From: Brevundimonas sp. LM2
GTDB lineage: Bacteria > Pseudomonadota > Alphaproteobacteria > Caulobacterales > Caulobacteraceae
Length of the DNA: 64,000 nucleotides
Assembly: GCF_002002865.1 (NCBI RefSeq)
Contig: NZ_CP019508.1
Span: 868,001-932,000, forward strand
Direction: 5' to 3'
The translations under genes were made by a program, and so were the position numbers. Below are positions 27,303 through 36,225 of the stretch, piece by piece. Under the pieces are notes generated by a model. It ran no database searches. It was not told the DNA's origin and saw nothing but the letters and a program-made list of their open reading frames with translations. The first letter of the stretch is position 1. The number at the start of each line of letters is the position of its first letter.

Positions 27303-28115
27303 ATGATCGTGTTCTGGACTCTGGCCGGGCTTGCCGCGGCCCTCGCGGGCTGGCTCGTGCTGGGCGCGGCGCGCAACGGCCTGGTGGCCGTCCCCGCGCC
27401 ATCGGACACCGCGGCGGCCGAACTGGCGGAGCTGGACCGGCTGAGGACCCGCGGTCTGCTGGACGAGGACGCCTATGTCGGCGCCCGTGCCGAGGCCGGC
27501 CGCCGGCTTCTGGCCGATACCGCGCCGGAGCCCGTCGTGCGGGTCGGACCGCGGGACCGGACGGTGGTGCTGTCGGGGCTGGTCGCCACGGCAGCGGTGG
27601 CCGTCGGACTGTATGTCCTGATCGGACAGCCGGGCCTGCCGGACCAGGTCTACGAGCGGCGGATCGACCAGTGGACCACGTCGCCGGAAACGCTGGATGC
27701 CGGGCAGATGGCGGCGGTCCTGACCCGCGCCGTCCGCCGCGATCCCGACAACCGCACCGCCCTGACCATGCTGGGGGCGGCCCGGTTCCAGGCGGACGAT
27801 CCGATCGGAGCCGCCTCCGCCTTCCGTCGGGCGCTCGAGATCGACCCCAATGATGCGCAAAGCTGGGCCCGGCTGGGAGAGAGTCTCGTCCGCGCCAATG
27901 AGGGTACGGTCGGGGCCGATGCCGAGGCGGCCTTCGTCGCCGCCATTCGGCGCGATCCGGATCAGCTGGGGGCGCGCTTCTTTCTGGGCCGGGCGGCCCT
28001 GGACCGAGGCGACGGCGCGCGGGCGCGCGTGATGTGGGAGCCGCTGATCGCCGTGCTCGACCCGGGCGATCCCCGCCGGGCCGGTCTGCAGGCGGAGTTG
28101 GCAGCGGCGGGATGA
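27303..28115 (+). CDS. ccmI: CcmI, cytochrome c biogenesis TPR protein
   Basis: 270 residues. N-terminal membrane segment (residues 2-24), an acidic/Arg cytoplasmic loop (AAAELAELDRLRTRGLLDED), a second membrane segment (residues 85-105) and a periplasmic TPR domain (residues 140-250; TALTMLGAARFQADDPIGAA). CcmI hands apocytochrome c to the CcmF/CcmH haem lyase. First of the ccmI-E-F-H set. Confidence 0.88.
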   Translation: MIVFWTLAGLAAALAGWLVLGAARNGLVAVPAPSDTAAAELAELDRLRTRGLLDEDAYVGARAEAGRRLLADTAPEPVVRVGPRDRTVVLSGLVATAAVAVGLYVLIGQPGLPDQVYERRIDQWTTSPETLDAGQMAAVLTRAVRRDPDNRTALTMLGAARFQADDPIGAASAFRRALEIDPNDAQSWARLGESLVRANEGTVGADAEAAFVAAIRRDPDQLGARFFLGRAALDRGDGARARVMWEPLIAVLDPGDPRRAGLQAELAAAG

Positions 28116-28185
28116 CCCGTTGGAGCCGGACCGCGACGGGTCTATACGCGGCCTCCTGTTTCCTTGTCCGGGGTCTGCGTCGTCC

Positions 28186-28692
28186 ATGAGCTGGCTGCCC
28201 AAATCACCCAAGGCCCGGCGCCGTCTCTGGGTCGTCGGGGCCGCAACGCCGGTGCTGGTCCTGGCCGTCGGCCTGTCGCTGTGGGCCATGCAGGACAGCG
28301 TGACGTTCTTCTTCTCGCCCTCCGAAGTCACCGAGCAGAAGGCCCCGACCGGACGGGTCATCCGTCTGGGCGGGCTGGTCGAGACCGGCAGCGTTCAGAC
28401 CCACGGCGCCACGGTCAGCTTCGCCGTCACCGACAACAAGGCGACCACCCAGGTCGTCTATCACGGCGACCTGCCCGACCTGTTCCGCGAGGGCCAGGGG
28501 GTGGTGGCGCAGGGGTCTTTCGGTCCGGACCGCACGTTCCAGGCCGACACCGTCCTGGCCAAGCACGATGAACGCTACATGCCGCGCGAGGTCTCCGATC
28601 GGTTGAAGGCCGACGGCGAATGGCGGCCGGACGGCTCGGCCTCGGGCAGCCCGCGGGGCGGGAGCCAAACCAATATGCCCACGCCCTCATGA
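28186..28692 (+). CDS. ccmE: CcmE, periplasmic haem chaperone
   Basis: 168 residues from ATG 28186. One N-terminal membrane anchor (residues 13-34) and an OB-fold periplasmic domain. His127 in LAKHDERYMP is the residue that covalently binds haem. It receives haem from CcmC and passes it to CcmF. The stop overlaps the ccmF start (ATGA at 28689). The Ser/Gly-rich tail is flexible. Confidence 0.94.
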   Translation: MSWLPKSPKARRRLWVVGAATPVLVLAVGLSLWAMQDSVTFFFSPSEVTEQKAPTGRVIRLGGLVETGSVQTHGATVSFAVTDNKATTQVVYHGDLPDLFREGQGVVAQGSFGPDRTFQADTVLAKHDERYMPREVSDRLKADGEWRPDGSASGSPRGGSQTNMPTPS

Positions 28693-30683
28693 TCGTCGAG
28701 TTCGGGTCGTTCTGCCTGATCCTTGCGCTGGCCCTGTCGGCGCTGCAGATGGGCCTGTCCGCCGCGGGCCGCATGACCCGCAGTCCGCTGCTGGCCGGGG
28801 GCGGGGAGGGGGCCGCCGTCGCCGCCGCCTGCGCCGTGGCCCTGTCGTTCGGGGCGCTGATCTTCGCCTTCGCGACCTCGGACTTCTCGGTCGCCAACGT
28901 GGCCAACAACAGCCACACCGACAAGCCGATGCTCTACAAGGTGGCCGCCGCCTGGGGCAGCCACGAGGGGTCGCTGGTGCTGTGGTGCCTGGTGATGACC
29001 GTGTTCGGCGCGGCCCTGACCCGGGCGCGCGGCCTGCCGTTCGGGCTGAAGGCCTCCACAGTGGGGGTGCAGGGTGGACTGGGCACGCTGTTCCTGGCTT
29101 TCGCCGTCTTCACGTCCAACCCCTTCGCGCGGCTGGATCCAGCCCCGATCCAGGGGTCGTCGCTGAATCCGCTGCTGCAGGATCCGGCCTTGGCCTTCCA
29201 TCCGCCGCTGCTCTACATGGGCTATGTCGGCTTCTCGGTGACCTTCTCGCTGGCCGTGGCGGCCCTGATCGAGGGCAAGGCCTTTTCCGGCTTCTGGCCG
29301 GCCTGGGGCCGGTGGGTCCGGCCGTGGGCCCTGGCGTCTTGGGTCTTCCTGACCGGCGGCATCACGCTCGGGGCCTTCTGGGCCTATTACGAACTGGGCT
29401 GGGGCGGCTGGTGGTTCTGGGACCCGGTCGAGAACGCCAGCTTCCTGCCCTGGCTGGCGGGAGCGGCCCTGCTGCACAGCGCGGTGGTGACCGAGCGACG
29501 CGGGGCGCTGGCCGGCTGGACCGTGTTCCTGGCCCTGCTGGCCTTCAGCTTCTCCATGCTCGGCGCCTTCCTGGTGCGGTCGGGCGTCCTGACCAGCGTC
29601 CACGCCTTCGCCGTCGATCCCGAGCGGGGTCTCATGCTTCTGGGCATTCTCGGCTTCACCGCCGGCTCGGCCTTCGCCCTGTTCGCCTGGCGCGCGCCGC
29701 AGCTGAAGGGCGGGGCCGTGTTCGCCCCGGTCAGTCGCGAGGGGGCCCTGGTGCTGAACAACCTGTTCCTCACGGTGGCCGCCGTCACCGTGCTGCTGGG
29801 CACGCTGTATCCGCTAATCCTGGAGGCGGCCACCGGGGCGACGATCTCGGTGGGGCCGCCCTATTTCGCCATGACCTTCACGCCCCTGATGCTGGTGGCC
29901 TTCCTGATCCTGCCGGCCGGGCCCCTGCTGGCCTGGAAGCGGGGCGATGCGCTCGGCGCGATGCAGCGGCTGGCCCTGGCCGGGGCCCTGGCGATCGGGG
30001 CCGGGTTCGTCGGCTGGCTGGCGTTCGAGCCGAAGAAGGCCCTGGCCGCCGGGGGCCTGGCGATCGGAGCCTGGCTGATCTTCGGGGCCCTGGCCGAGGT
30101 CATCGAGCGGGTGCGTCTGTTTAAGGCACCTCTGGCCGAGGTCCTGCGCCGGGCGCGGGGCCTGCCGCTGGGGGCCTGGGGCATGACCCTGGCCCACGCC
30201 GGGCTGGGCGTTTTCGTCCTGGGGGCGGTGGTCGAGACCCAGTTCAAGATCGAGGCCGCCGCCCCGGTGTCGATCGGACAGAGCGTCACCGCCGGGCCCT
30301 GGCGCGTGACTTTGAACGAGGTCCAGGTGGTCGAGGGCCCCAACTATCTGGCCGAACGGGGCGGCCTGACCGTGGCCCCGGTCCGTCCGGGTCCGGCGAC
30401 GCGCACTGTCGTCGCCGAACGGCGCTTCTTCCCCGCGGGCGGTCAGACCACCACCGAGGTCGGTCTCGATTTCCGAGGGCTGGACGACGTCTATGTGGTC
30501 ATGGGCGAGCGCCGCGCGGGCGACCAGGGCCAGAACGCCTGGAGCGTGCGGGTCTATTACAATCCGTGGGCGCGGCTGATCTTCCTGGGGCCGTTCATCA
30601 TGGCGCTGGGCGGGCTGCTGAGCCTGTTCGACCGGCGGCTCAGGATCGCCGTCGGCGGGCGGCGCAAGGTCGTGGCGGCATGA
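28689..30683 (+). CDS. ccmF: CcmF, cytochrome c haem lyase subunit
   Basis: 664 residues, about 14-15 membrane helices. The tryptophan-rich WWD motif region GWGGWWFWDPVENASFLPWL (near residues 238-257) is the haem-handling signature, with conserved histidines such as in HPPLLYMGY. CcmF reduces and attaches haem from CcmE to apocytochrome c with CcmH. Overlaps ccmE and ccmH by 4 bases at each end, so all are translationally coupled. Confidence 0.95.
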   Translation: MIVEFGSFCLILALALSALQMGLSAAGRMTRSPLLAGGGEGAAVAAACAVALSFGALIFAFATSDFSVANVANNSHTDKPMLYKVAAAWGSHEGSLVLWCLVMTVFGAALTRARGLPFGLKASTVGVQGGLGTLFLAFAVFTSNPFARLDPAPIQGSSLNPLLQDPALAFHPPLLYMGYVGFSVTFSLAVAALIEGKAFSGFWPAWGRWVRPWALASWVFLTGGITLGAFWAYYELGWGGWWFWDPVENASFLPWLAGAALLHSAVVTERRGALAGWTVFLALLAFSFSMLGAFLVRSGVLTSVHAFAVDPERGLMLLGILGFTAGSAFALFAWRAPQLKGGAVFAPVSREGALVLNNLFLTVAAVTVLLGTLYPLILEAATGATISVGPPYFAMTFTPLMLVAFLILPAGPLLAWKRGDALGAMQRLALAGALAIGAGFVGWLAFEPKKALAAGGLAIGAWLIFGALAEVIERVRLFKAPLAEVLRRARGLPLGAWGMTLAHAGLGVFVLGAVVETQFKIEAAAPVSIGQSVTAGPWRVTLNEVQVVEGPNYLAERGGLTVAPVRPGPATRTVVAERRFFPAGGQTTTEVGLDFRGLDDVYVVMGERRAGDQGQNAWSVRVYYNPWARLIFLGPFIMALGGLLSLFDRRLRIAVGGRRKVVAA

Positions 30684-31177
30684 GGCGGGCCCTGCTCATC
30701 GCCGTGGCCTCGATCGGGCTGATGGCGGCCGAGCCGGCCGCCGCCCCGGACAGGCCGCTGCCCGAAGCCGGGCAGGAGGCGCGGGCCCAGGCCCTGTTCC
30801 GCGACGTGCGCTGCGTGGTCTGCCAGCACGAATCGATCGCCGACAGCCCGGCCGGCATCGCCGGCGACATGCGCCAGCGGATCCGCGAGGAGATCGCCTC
30901 GGGCGACACCGACGCCGCGGTGCGCGACGATCTGGTGCGGCTGTACGGCGACTATATCCTGTTCACCCCGCCGGTGCGGGGCGCGACCTGGCTGCTGTGG
31001 TTCGGACCGCTGCTGCTGGTGATGCTGGGCGGGCTGGCCCTGATCGTCATGGCGCGGCGCCGACCCGTCGAGGCCGCGCCGCTGTCGTCGGACGAGGAGG
31101 CCCGGCTGGCCGATCTTCTCCGATCGGACAGGCTTCGCCCTGATCCTGACGCACGCGCGCCTCACGACGGGCGCTGA
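30680..31177 (+). CDS. ccmH: CcmH/CycL, apocytochrome c thiol reductant
   Basis: 165 residues from ATG 30680. Signal peptide (residues 1-20), then RCVVCQ with the two redox cysteines near residues 51 and 54, a conserved helical bundle, one membrane segment (residues 100-122, WLLWFGPLLLVMLGGLALIV) and a cytoplasmic tail. It reduces the CXXCH cysteines of apocytochrome c. Last of the ccm set; degP follows after 120 bp. Confidence 0.93.
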   Translation: MRRALLIAVASIGLMAAEPAAAPDRPLPEAGQEARAQALFRDVRCVVCQHESIADSPAGIAGDMRQRIREEIASGDTDAAVRDDLVRLYGDYILFTPPVRGATWLLWFGPLLLVMLGGLALIVMARRRPVEAAPLSSDEEARLADLLRSDRLRPDPDARAPHDGR

Positions 31178-31297
31178 GCGGGTAGAAGCCTCGTGCAGCG
31201 ATGGTTGGCGAACGCCGCCATCGTCCTATATTCAAAGGCGAAACGGACCCGCCTGAGCCATTCCGGCGGGGTTCCATTGAAGGATCGCAAAGAGACG

Positions 31298-32860
31298 ATG
31301 CTGAAGCGCAAGGAATTCATTCTGGGGGCGGCCGTGGGCCTGTCCTTCGCCGCCGTCGCCACGGCCGGGGGAGTCATCGACTGGCCCGGGGCCAATGCGG
31401 CCGAACGCTCCACCGCCGTGGGTCGGCTGATCCCCTCGGCCGGCGCCGCGGGTCTGGCCTTCGCCCCGCCGCAGGGCGCCCCGCTGAGCTTCGCCGACAT
31501 CTTCGAACAGGTCGCCCCGGCCGTCGTCCAGATCGACGTCGAGACCCCGGTCGAGCGGCCGCGCGGCGGCATCATCCCGATCCCCGGCCTGCCCGGCTTC
31601 GGCTTCCAGGCCCCCAACACCCAGCCTCCGGGCGAGGAGGAAGAGCCCCGCACCGCCCAGGGGGCCGGCTCCGGCTTCTTCATCACCGCCGACGGCTATA
31701 TCGTCACCAACAACCACGTCGTGGCCAACGCCACCAAGATCACCGTCAAACTGTCGGACGGCCGCGAGCTTCCGGCCACCCTGGTCGGTCGCGACGCCGA
31801 CACCGACCTGGCCGTGATCAAGGTCCAGGGCGACGAGTTCAGCTTCGTCAGCTTCGAGGAAGCGGCCGAGCCGCGCGTCGGGGACTGGGTCATCGCCGTG
31901 GGCAATCCCTTCGGCCTGGGCGGCACGGCCACGGCCGGCATCGTCTCGGCCCGGGCGCGCGACATCGCCGACAGCACCACCCCCTATACCGACTATCTGC
32001 AGATCGACGCCGCCATCAACCGGGGCAACTCGGGCGGGCCGACGTTCGACATCTATGGCCGCGTGATCGGGGTGAACTCGGCGATCTTCTCGCCGACCGG
32101 CGGCTCGGTCGGCATCGGCTTCGCCATTCCGGCCTCCATCGCCAAGTCCGTCACCGACCGGCTGATGAGCGGGCGAGCCATCGAGCGCGGCTATCTGGGG
32201 GCCACCATCGGCACCCTGACCCCCGACGAGCGCGACGCCTATGGCTTCGCCTCGGACTTCGAGGCGGCGACCGTGATCGAGGTCACGCCCGACGCGCCGG
32301 CGGCCAAGGCCGGCGTGCGGGCGGGCGACATCGTCACCGCCATCAACGGCCGCAAGGTCACGACCTCGACCGAACTGACCCGCGCCGTGGGCCAGGCCTC
32401 GCCGGGCGACAACCTGCGGCTGGAAGTCATCCGCGAAGGCCGGACCCAGACCATCAACGTCCGCTCGGGCACCCGCCCGGCCGACATCCAGGCCGCCGCC
32501 GCCGGGGGCGCGGGCGAGCCTGAAGGCCAGACGCCGCGAGTCACGCCCCAGGCCGGCGAGAGCGTCGAGGGTCTAACCGTCGCCCCGGTCAATGCCGCGG
32601 CCCGCAGCCGGTACAGCCTGCCCGAAAGCCTCGAAGGGCTGGTCATCACAGCCGCCGCCGAGGACTCCCGCGCCGCCCGCATGGGTTTCGAGGCGGGCAT
32701 GGTGATCCTGCAGGCCGATCAGAGGCCCGTCGCCACCGCCGCGGATTTCCGCGCCGCCGTGGCCCGGGTCAGACAGGCCGGCCGGGAGGGCATCGTCCTG
32801 CTGGTCCGGACGCCGCAGGGCAACCGCCCGGTGGTCCTGCCGCTGACGGCCGCCGAATAG
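31298..32860 (+). CDS. degP: Do/DegP-type periplasmic serine protease with two PDZ domains
   Basis: 520 residues from ATG 31298. Signal sequence (residues 5-36). Catalytic triad: His140 (TNNHVVANA), Asp170 (DADTDLAVIKV) and Ser245 (RGNSGGP). PDZ1 spans about 285-375 (YLGATIGTLTPDERDAYGF) and PDZ2 about 425-515. It removes or refolds damaged envelope proteins. It precedes a response regulator gene separated by a 13-bp inverted repeat. Confidence 0.94.
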   Translation: MLKRKEFILGAAVGLSFAAVATAGGVIDWPGANAAERSTAVGRLIPSAGAAGLAFAPPQGAPLSFADIFEQVAPAVVQIDVETPVERPRGGIIPIPGLPGFGFQAPNTQPPGEEEEPRTAQGAGSGFFITADGYIVTNNHVVANATKITVKLSDGRELPATLVGRDADTDLAVIKVQGDEFSFVSFEEAAEPRVGDWVIAVGNPFGLGGTATAGIVSARARDIADSTTPYTDYLQIDAAINRGNSGGPTFDIYGRVIGVNSAIFSPTGGSVGIGFAIPASIAKSVTDRLMSGRAIERGYLGATIGTLTPDERDAYGFASDFEAATVIEVTPDAPAAKAGVRAGDIVTAINGRKVTTSTELTRAVGQASPGDNLRLEVIREGRTQTINVRSGTRPADIQAAAAGGAGEPEGQTPRVTPQAGESVEGLTVAPVNAAARSRYSLPESLEGLVITAAAEDSRAARMGFEAGMVILQADQRPVATAADFRAAVARVRQAGREGIVLLVRTPQGNRPVVLPLTAAE

Positions 32861-32889
32861 ACCGTCGTCTGAACAAGCCGTAACTCACG

Positions 32890-32925
32890 GATTCGCCGCC
32901 GATGGTCTACCGTCGGCGGCGAATC
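32890..32925. promoter_or_regulatory. Perfect 13-bp inverted repeat bounded by GANTC sites
   Basis: GATTCGCCGCCGA (32890-32902) and its exact complement (32913-32925) flank a 10-base loop. The outermost five bases of each arm are GATTC and GAATC, both CcrM methylation sites (GANTC). It lies 30 bases after degP and 21 before the response regulator ATG, with no T tract, so it could be a terminator for degP, an RNA hairpin in the leader or a dyad for DNA binding. Confidence 0.7.
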
Positions 32926-32945
32926 TGCGTCTGGAGGGTGGGCTG

Positions 32946-33617
32946 ATGAAAATTCTGGTGGTCGAGGACGACGCCGAGGCGGCTCAGGCGATGGTGCGCG
33001 GCCTGACCGAGGGCGGGCATGTCGTGTCCCACGCCATCGACGGGGCCTATGGCTTGCTGGAGGCCCAGAAGGGCGACTACGACGTCTATGTGGTCGATCG
33101 CATGATGCCCCGGCTGGACGGCATCGGCATGGTGGAGACCCTGCGCAAGGACGGCGACCAGACGCCGGTGCTGTTCCTGTCGGCCATGGGCGAGGTCGAG
33201 GACCGGGTCACGGGTCTGAAGGCCGGCGGCGACGACTATCTGGTCAAGCCCTATGCCTTCGCCGAACTGATCGCCCGGGTCGAGGCCCTGTCGCGCCGGC
33301 GCGAGACCGGCGGGGTCCAGACCGTGCTCAAGGTCGGCGACCTGGAGATGAACCTGATCGCCCGCACCGTGCATCGCGGGACCAGCGAGATCGACCTGCA
33401 GCCGCGCGAGTTCCAGTTGCTGGAGTTCCTGATGCGCCACGCCGGCCAGTCTGTGACGCGGACCATGCTGCTGGAGAAGGTCTGGGAATACCATTTCGAC
33501 CCCCAGACCAACGTCATCGACGTCCACATCAGCCGCCTGCGCGCCAAGATCGACAAGGGCTTCGACCGGGCCATGCTGCAGACGGTCCGGGGCGCAGGGT
33601 ATCGGCTGGAGGCGTGA
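32946..33617 (+). CDS. OmpR-family response regulator
   Basis: 223 residues. Receiver with VVEDDAEAAQ, Asp51 in YVVDRMMPRLDG and Lys in YLVKPYAF; winged-helix domain with LQPREFQLLEFLM and NVIDVHISRLRAKID. It belongs to the CzcR/QseB-like branch by sequence style. Its kinase is at 34286, but a toxin-antitoxin module lies between them. Ribosome site TGGAGGG precedes ATG 32946. Confidence 0.92.
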   Translation: MKILVVEDDAEAAQAMVRGLTEGGHVVSHAIDGAYGLLEAQKGDYDVYVVDRMMPRLDGIGMVETLRKDGDQTPVLFLSAMGEVEDRVTGLKAGGDDYLVKPYAFAELIARVEALSRRRETGGVQTVLKVGDLEMNLIARTVHRGTSEIDLQPREFQLLEFLMRHAGQSVTRTMLLEKVWEYHFDPQTNVIDVHISRLRAKIDKGFDRAMLQTVRGAGYRLEA

Positions 33618-33658
33618 CTACGGGATTTCCGTTGTCCTGACGAGCGCGGGGGCGTATC

Positions 33659-33936
33659 GTGGAGTTCGAATGGGATGAGGCGAAGGCGCTGAGCAATGCG
33701 GCGAAGCATGGGGTGACCTTCGAGGAGGTACTGGAAGTCTTCGCTGATCCTGACCGTCGTGATGCGCCGTCGGGCCGGTCTTCGGACCAAGAGGCGCGAC
33801 GCTATGCGACGGGCGGGTCGGCCAACGGCTGCTGACGGTCATTTACACGCTTCGCTCGGGGCGGGTCCGATTGATCTCGGCCCGCCATGCCAGCGCAAAG
33901 GAGAGACGCACATGGCGATTGTCCGAAGAACGCTAG
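33659..33936 (+). pseudogene. brnT: BrnT-type toxin, broken by a one-base deletion
   Basis: Frame 1 from GTG 33659 reads MEFEWDEAKALSNAAKHGVT, continuing to RRYATG near 33810, then meets a premature TGA. Shifting by one base restores RVGQRLLTVIYTLRSGRVRL and ISARHASAKERRTW to TAG 33934. Together they make the whole 92-residue RelE-fold BrnT ribonuclease, so one base is missing around 33805-33815. The 3' end overlaps the antitoxin start by 25 bases, the normal BrnT-antitoxin layout. As given, only 57 residues would be made. A sequencing error is possible. Confidence 0.8.
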
Positions 33937-34289
33937 ACCTGAACAATCTCAAAGGCCTCAGCGCAGAAACAGAGCGCCGCCTCGACGCCATGACCGAGGC
34001 GGAGATAGAGGCCAACGCCCTGTCCGATCCCGACAATCCGCCGTTGACCGATGATGAACTTCGGAGGGGATGGCATGGCCGGGAGATCCGGTTGGCGCGG
34101 GAAGCGACGGGTCTGTCGCAAGCCGCATTCGCCGAACGCTACGGCCTGACCCTCGGCCGACTGCGCGATCTGGAGCAGGGTCGGTCCTACGATGGCGCTG
34201 TGACCGCCTACTGCATGGCGATCGGTCGCGATCCTGACGGAGTGGCCCAAGCGGTGGCCCATCTGGTTGATCGCGACAGAGCGGCTTGA
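33912..34289 (+). CDS. HTH antitoxin of the BrnT module
   Basis: 125 residues, intact, from ATG 33912 with AAAGGAGAG upstream. Residues 35-60 (EIEANALSDPDNPPLTDDEL) carry the acidic/Pro motif found in BrnA-like and XRE-type antitoxins; residues 64-118 are a Cro/C1-type helix-turn-helix (LAREATGLSQAAFAERYGLT). It should autorepress the module and neutralise BrnT. Its TGA overlaps the TTG start of the histidine kinase at 34286, keeping kinase translation coupled. Confidence 0.82.
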   Translation: MAIVRRTLDLNNLKGLSAETERRLDAMTEAEIEANALSDPDNPPLTDDELRRGWHGREIRLAREATGLSQAAFAERYGLTLGRLRDLEQGRSYDGAVTAYCMAIGRDPDGVAQAVAHLVDRDRAA

Positions 34290-35710
34290 GCGGCGACAGC
34301 GGATTGCGCCTCCCGACCCTCTTTCGCCGCACGCCCTTTCGGCTGACGCTGCTGTTCCTGGCGCTGTTCGCGGCGGCGGCCAGCGCGATCCTGGCCTATG
34401 TCTATGTGGCCTCGGCGGCCGAGGCGCAGGCGAAGGCGGAGGCCGATGTCGCGGGCGAGCTGCAGGCCCTGCGCGGGGTCTATGACAGCCGCGGTTTCGA
34501 CGCGCTGAATATGGCGGTCATCGACCGGACCCTGACGCGCAGCGCCTTCGTCTATCGACTGATGGATGAGAAGGGCGCCTTCATCACCGGCAGCCTCAGC
34601 GAGACGCCGTTCGACGCGGAGGCCCGGGACGGGGACTGGGTCACCTTCACCTTCACCGATACGGACGCCGAGGGGCGGGTGATCCGGCCCCAGGTGCGGG
34701 CCGTGACGGCGCGACTCTCGGGCGGGGAGACGCTGATCGTTGGCGAGAGCCTGGGCGACACCGAGGCCTATCTGAGCCGCCTGACCCAGGCCCTGTGGGC
34801 GGCGATGGGCATGGTGCTGCTGCTGGGCCTGGCCGGCGGGCTGCTGGTCAGCCGCAATCTGGAACGGTCGATGGGCCGGCTGAACCGCGTCGTGACGGCG
34901 GTGCAGGACGGCGACCTGAAGGCGCGGGTGCCGGTCCGGGCGACCGGCGACGAGCTGGACGAGCTGGGGCGCGGGCTGAACGACATGCTGGACCGGCTGG
35001 AGGGGTCGATGGCCTCGATCCGCCATGCCGGCGACGCCATCGCCCACGACCTGCGCTCGCCCCTGACGCGGATGCGGGCCAAGCTGGAGGTGGCCCTGAT
35101 CGACGCCGACAACGGCAAGGTCTCGGGCGTCGAGGCCCTGGGCATCGCCCTGGACGAGGCCGACACCCTGCTGAAGACCTTCAACACCGTGCTGGCCATC
35201 GCCCGGCTGCAGGCTGCGGCGGGGCGGATTCCCGATGCGGCGGTGTTCGATGCCGCCGAGCTTGCTGCCGACATGGCCGAGCTGTACGAGCCCGCGGCCG
35301 AGGACAAGGGGCTGGAATTCTCGGCCGAGATCGAACGCGGCCTGATGATCGAGGGCGGACGACCCTTCCTGGCCCAGGCCCTGGCCAACGTCATCGACAA
35401 CGCCATCAAATACACGCCCACCGGCGGGGCGGTGATGCTTCGGGCCCGGCGGCGCTCGTCGGGCGAGGTCGAGTATTCGGTCACAGACACGGGACCCGGC
35501 GTGCCGGAGGCGGATCGCGGGCGGGTGGTCGAGCGGTTCGTGCGGCTGGACAACAGCCGCACCGAGGCGGGATCGGGCCTGGGCCTGTCCCTGGTCGGCG
35601 CGGTCATGGAGGCGCACATGGGCCGCATCCAGCTGGACGAGGGACCGGGAGAATACGGCGGCTTCGGCCCCGGTCTGCGCGTCGCCCTGATCCTGCCGCC
35701 CGCGCCCTGA
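34286..35710 (+). CDS. Sensor histidine kinase, partner of the 32946 regulator
   Basis: 474 residues read from TTG 34286, overlapping the antitoxin TGA. Membrane segments at residues 18-40 and 168-190 flank a periplasmic domain; a HAMP linker follows (RNLERSMGRLNRVVTAVQDG). The H box is DAIAHDLRSPLTRM, with N box NVIDNAIKYTPTG, G1 DTGPGVPEAD and G2 SGLGLSLVGAVM. The TTG start is unusual; GTG overlapping the regulator stop was probably the ancestral start before the module arrived. Confidence 0.88.
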   Translation: MSGDSGLRLPTLFRRTPFRLTLLFLALFAAAASAILAYVYVASAAEAQAKAEADVAGELQALRGVYDSRGFDALNMAVIDRTLTRSAFVYRLMDEKGAFITGSLSETPFDAEARDGDWVTFTFTDTDAEGRVIRPQVRAVTARLSGGETLIVGESLGDTEAYLSRLTQALWAAMGMVLLLGLAGGLLVSRNLERSMGRLNRVVTAVQDGDLKARVPVRATGDELDELGRGLNDMLDRLEGSMASIRHAGDAIAHDLRSPLTRMRAKLEVALIDADNGKVSGVEALGIALDEADTLLKTFNTVLAIARLQAAAGRIPDAAVFDAAELAADMAELYEPAAEDKGLEFSAEIERGLMIEGGRPFLAQALANVIDNAIKYTPTGGAVMLRARRRSSGEVEYSVTDTGPGVPEADRGRVVERFVRLDNSRTEAGSGLGLSLVGAVMEAHMGRIQLDEGPGEYGGFGPGLRVALILPPAP

Positions 35711-35886
35711 CGCTTGTCATGGCTGGACCGGCCGCTAAGGTCGGTCTCGGAGGGCCGATGCGATTTCCCTGGCAGAAGCGCCGTCGTCGGCCCGCGCCGC
35801 CGGCACTGGACCTTGCGTCCGGCGCGGTCGCGCCGCCACTCCCAGCCCCACGTTCTACCTCCTCCCCGACGTCCAAAGGAACCGCC

Positions 35887-36225
35887 ATGTCCAGTGAAGG
35901 CCTGCATGTCAGCCGGGATCGCCTCACACGCGCGACCCTGCACGTTCATCACGCGATCACTTCGCTGAAGGAGGAGCTGGAGGCGGTCGACTGGTATCGC
36001 CAGCGGGCCGAGGATTGCGAGGATCCCGAGCTGAACCGCATCCTCCTGCACAATGCGCGCGAGGAGATCGAACATGCCTGTATGGTGCTGGAGTGGCTGC
36101 GCCAGAACGACGCCGAGTTCGCCGACCAGATGAAGAAATACCTGTTCAAGACCGGATCCGTTACGGACACGGAGGCGGCCGTCATGGGCCGGGCCGAGGC
36201 CGAGGCGGAAGCTCATCCGGGGTGA
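35887..36225 (+). CDS. Encapsulated-ferritin (EncFtn)-like protein
   Basis: 112 residues from ATG 35887, with AAAGGAAC upstream. The two-helix pattern LKEELEAVDWYRQRAEDCED and HNAREEIEHACMVLEWLRQN, then AEFADQMKKYLFKTG, closely follows EncFtn proteins, which form decamers with ferroxidase sites from Glu of the first helix and Glu/His of the second. Encapsulin-cargo forms end in a targeting peptide; this one ends AEAEAEAHPG without it, and no encapsulin gene is nearby. An in-frame ATG at 35758 could add a 43-residue Arg/Pro-rich leader. The stop overlaps glnE (GTGA). Confidence 0.8.
   Translation: MSSEGLHVSRDRLTRATLHVHHAITSLKEELEAVDWYRQRAEDCEDPELNRILLHNAREEIEHACMVLEWLRQNDAEFADQMKKYLFKTGSVTDTEAAVMGRAEAEAEAHPG

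Noticed and set aside
29390..29450. Tryptophan-rich stretch in ccmF as a sign of frameshift
   Set aside because: It is the WWD haem-handling motif of the family.
34286..34291. TTG kinase start as an annotation error
   Set aside because: No ATG or GTG lies close enough before the first membrane segment, and TTGA overlaps also occur at two other antitoxin stops (54105 and 60050).
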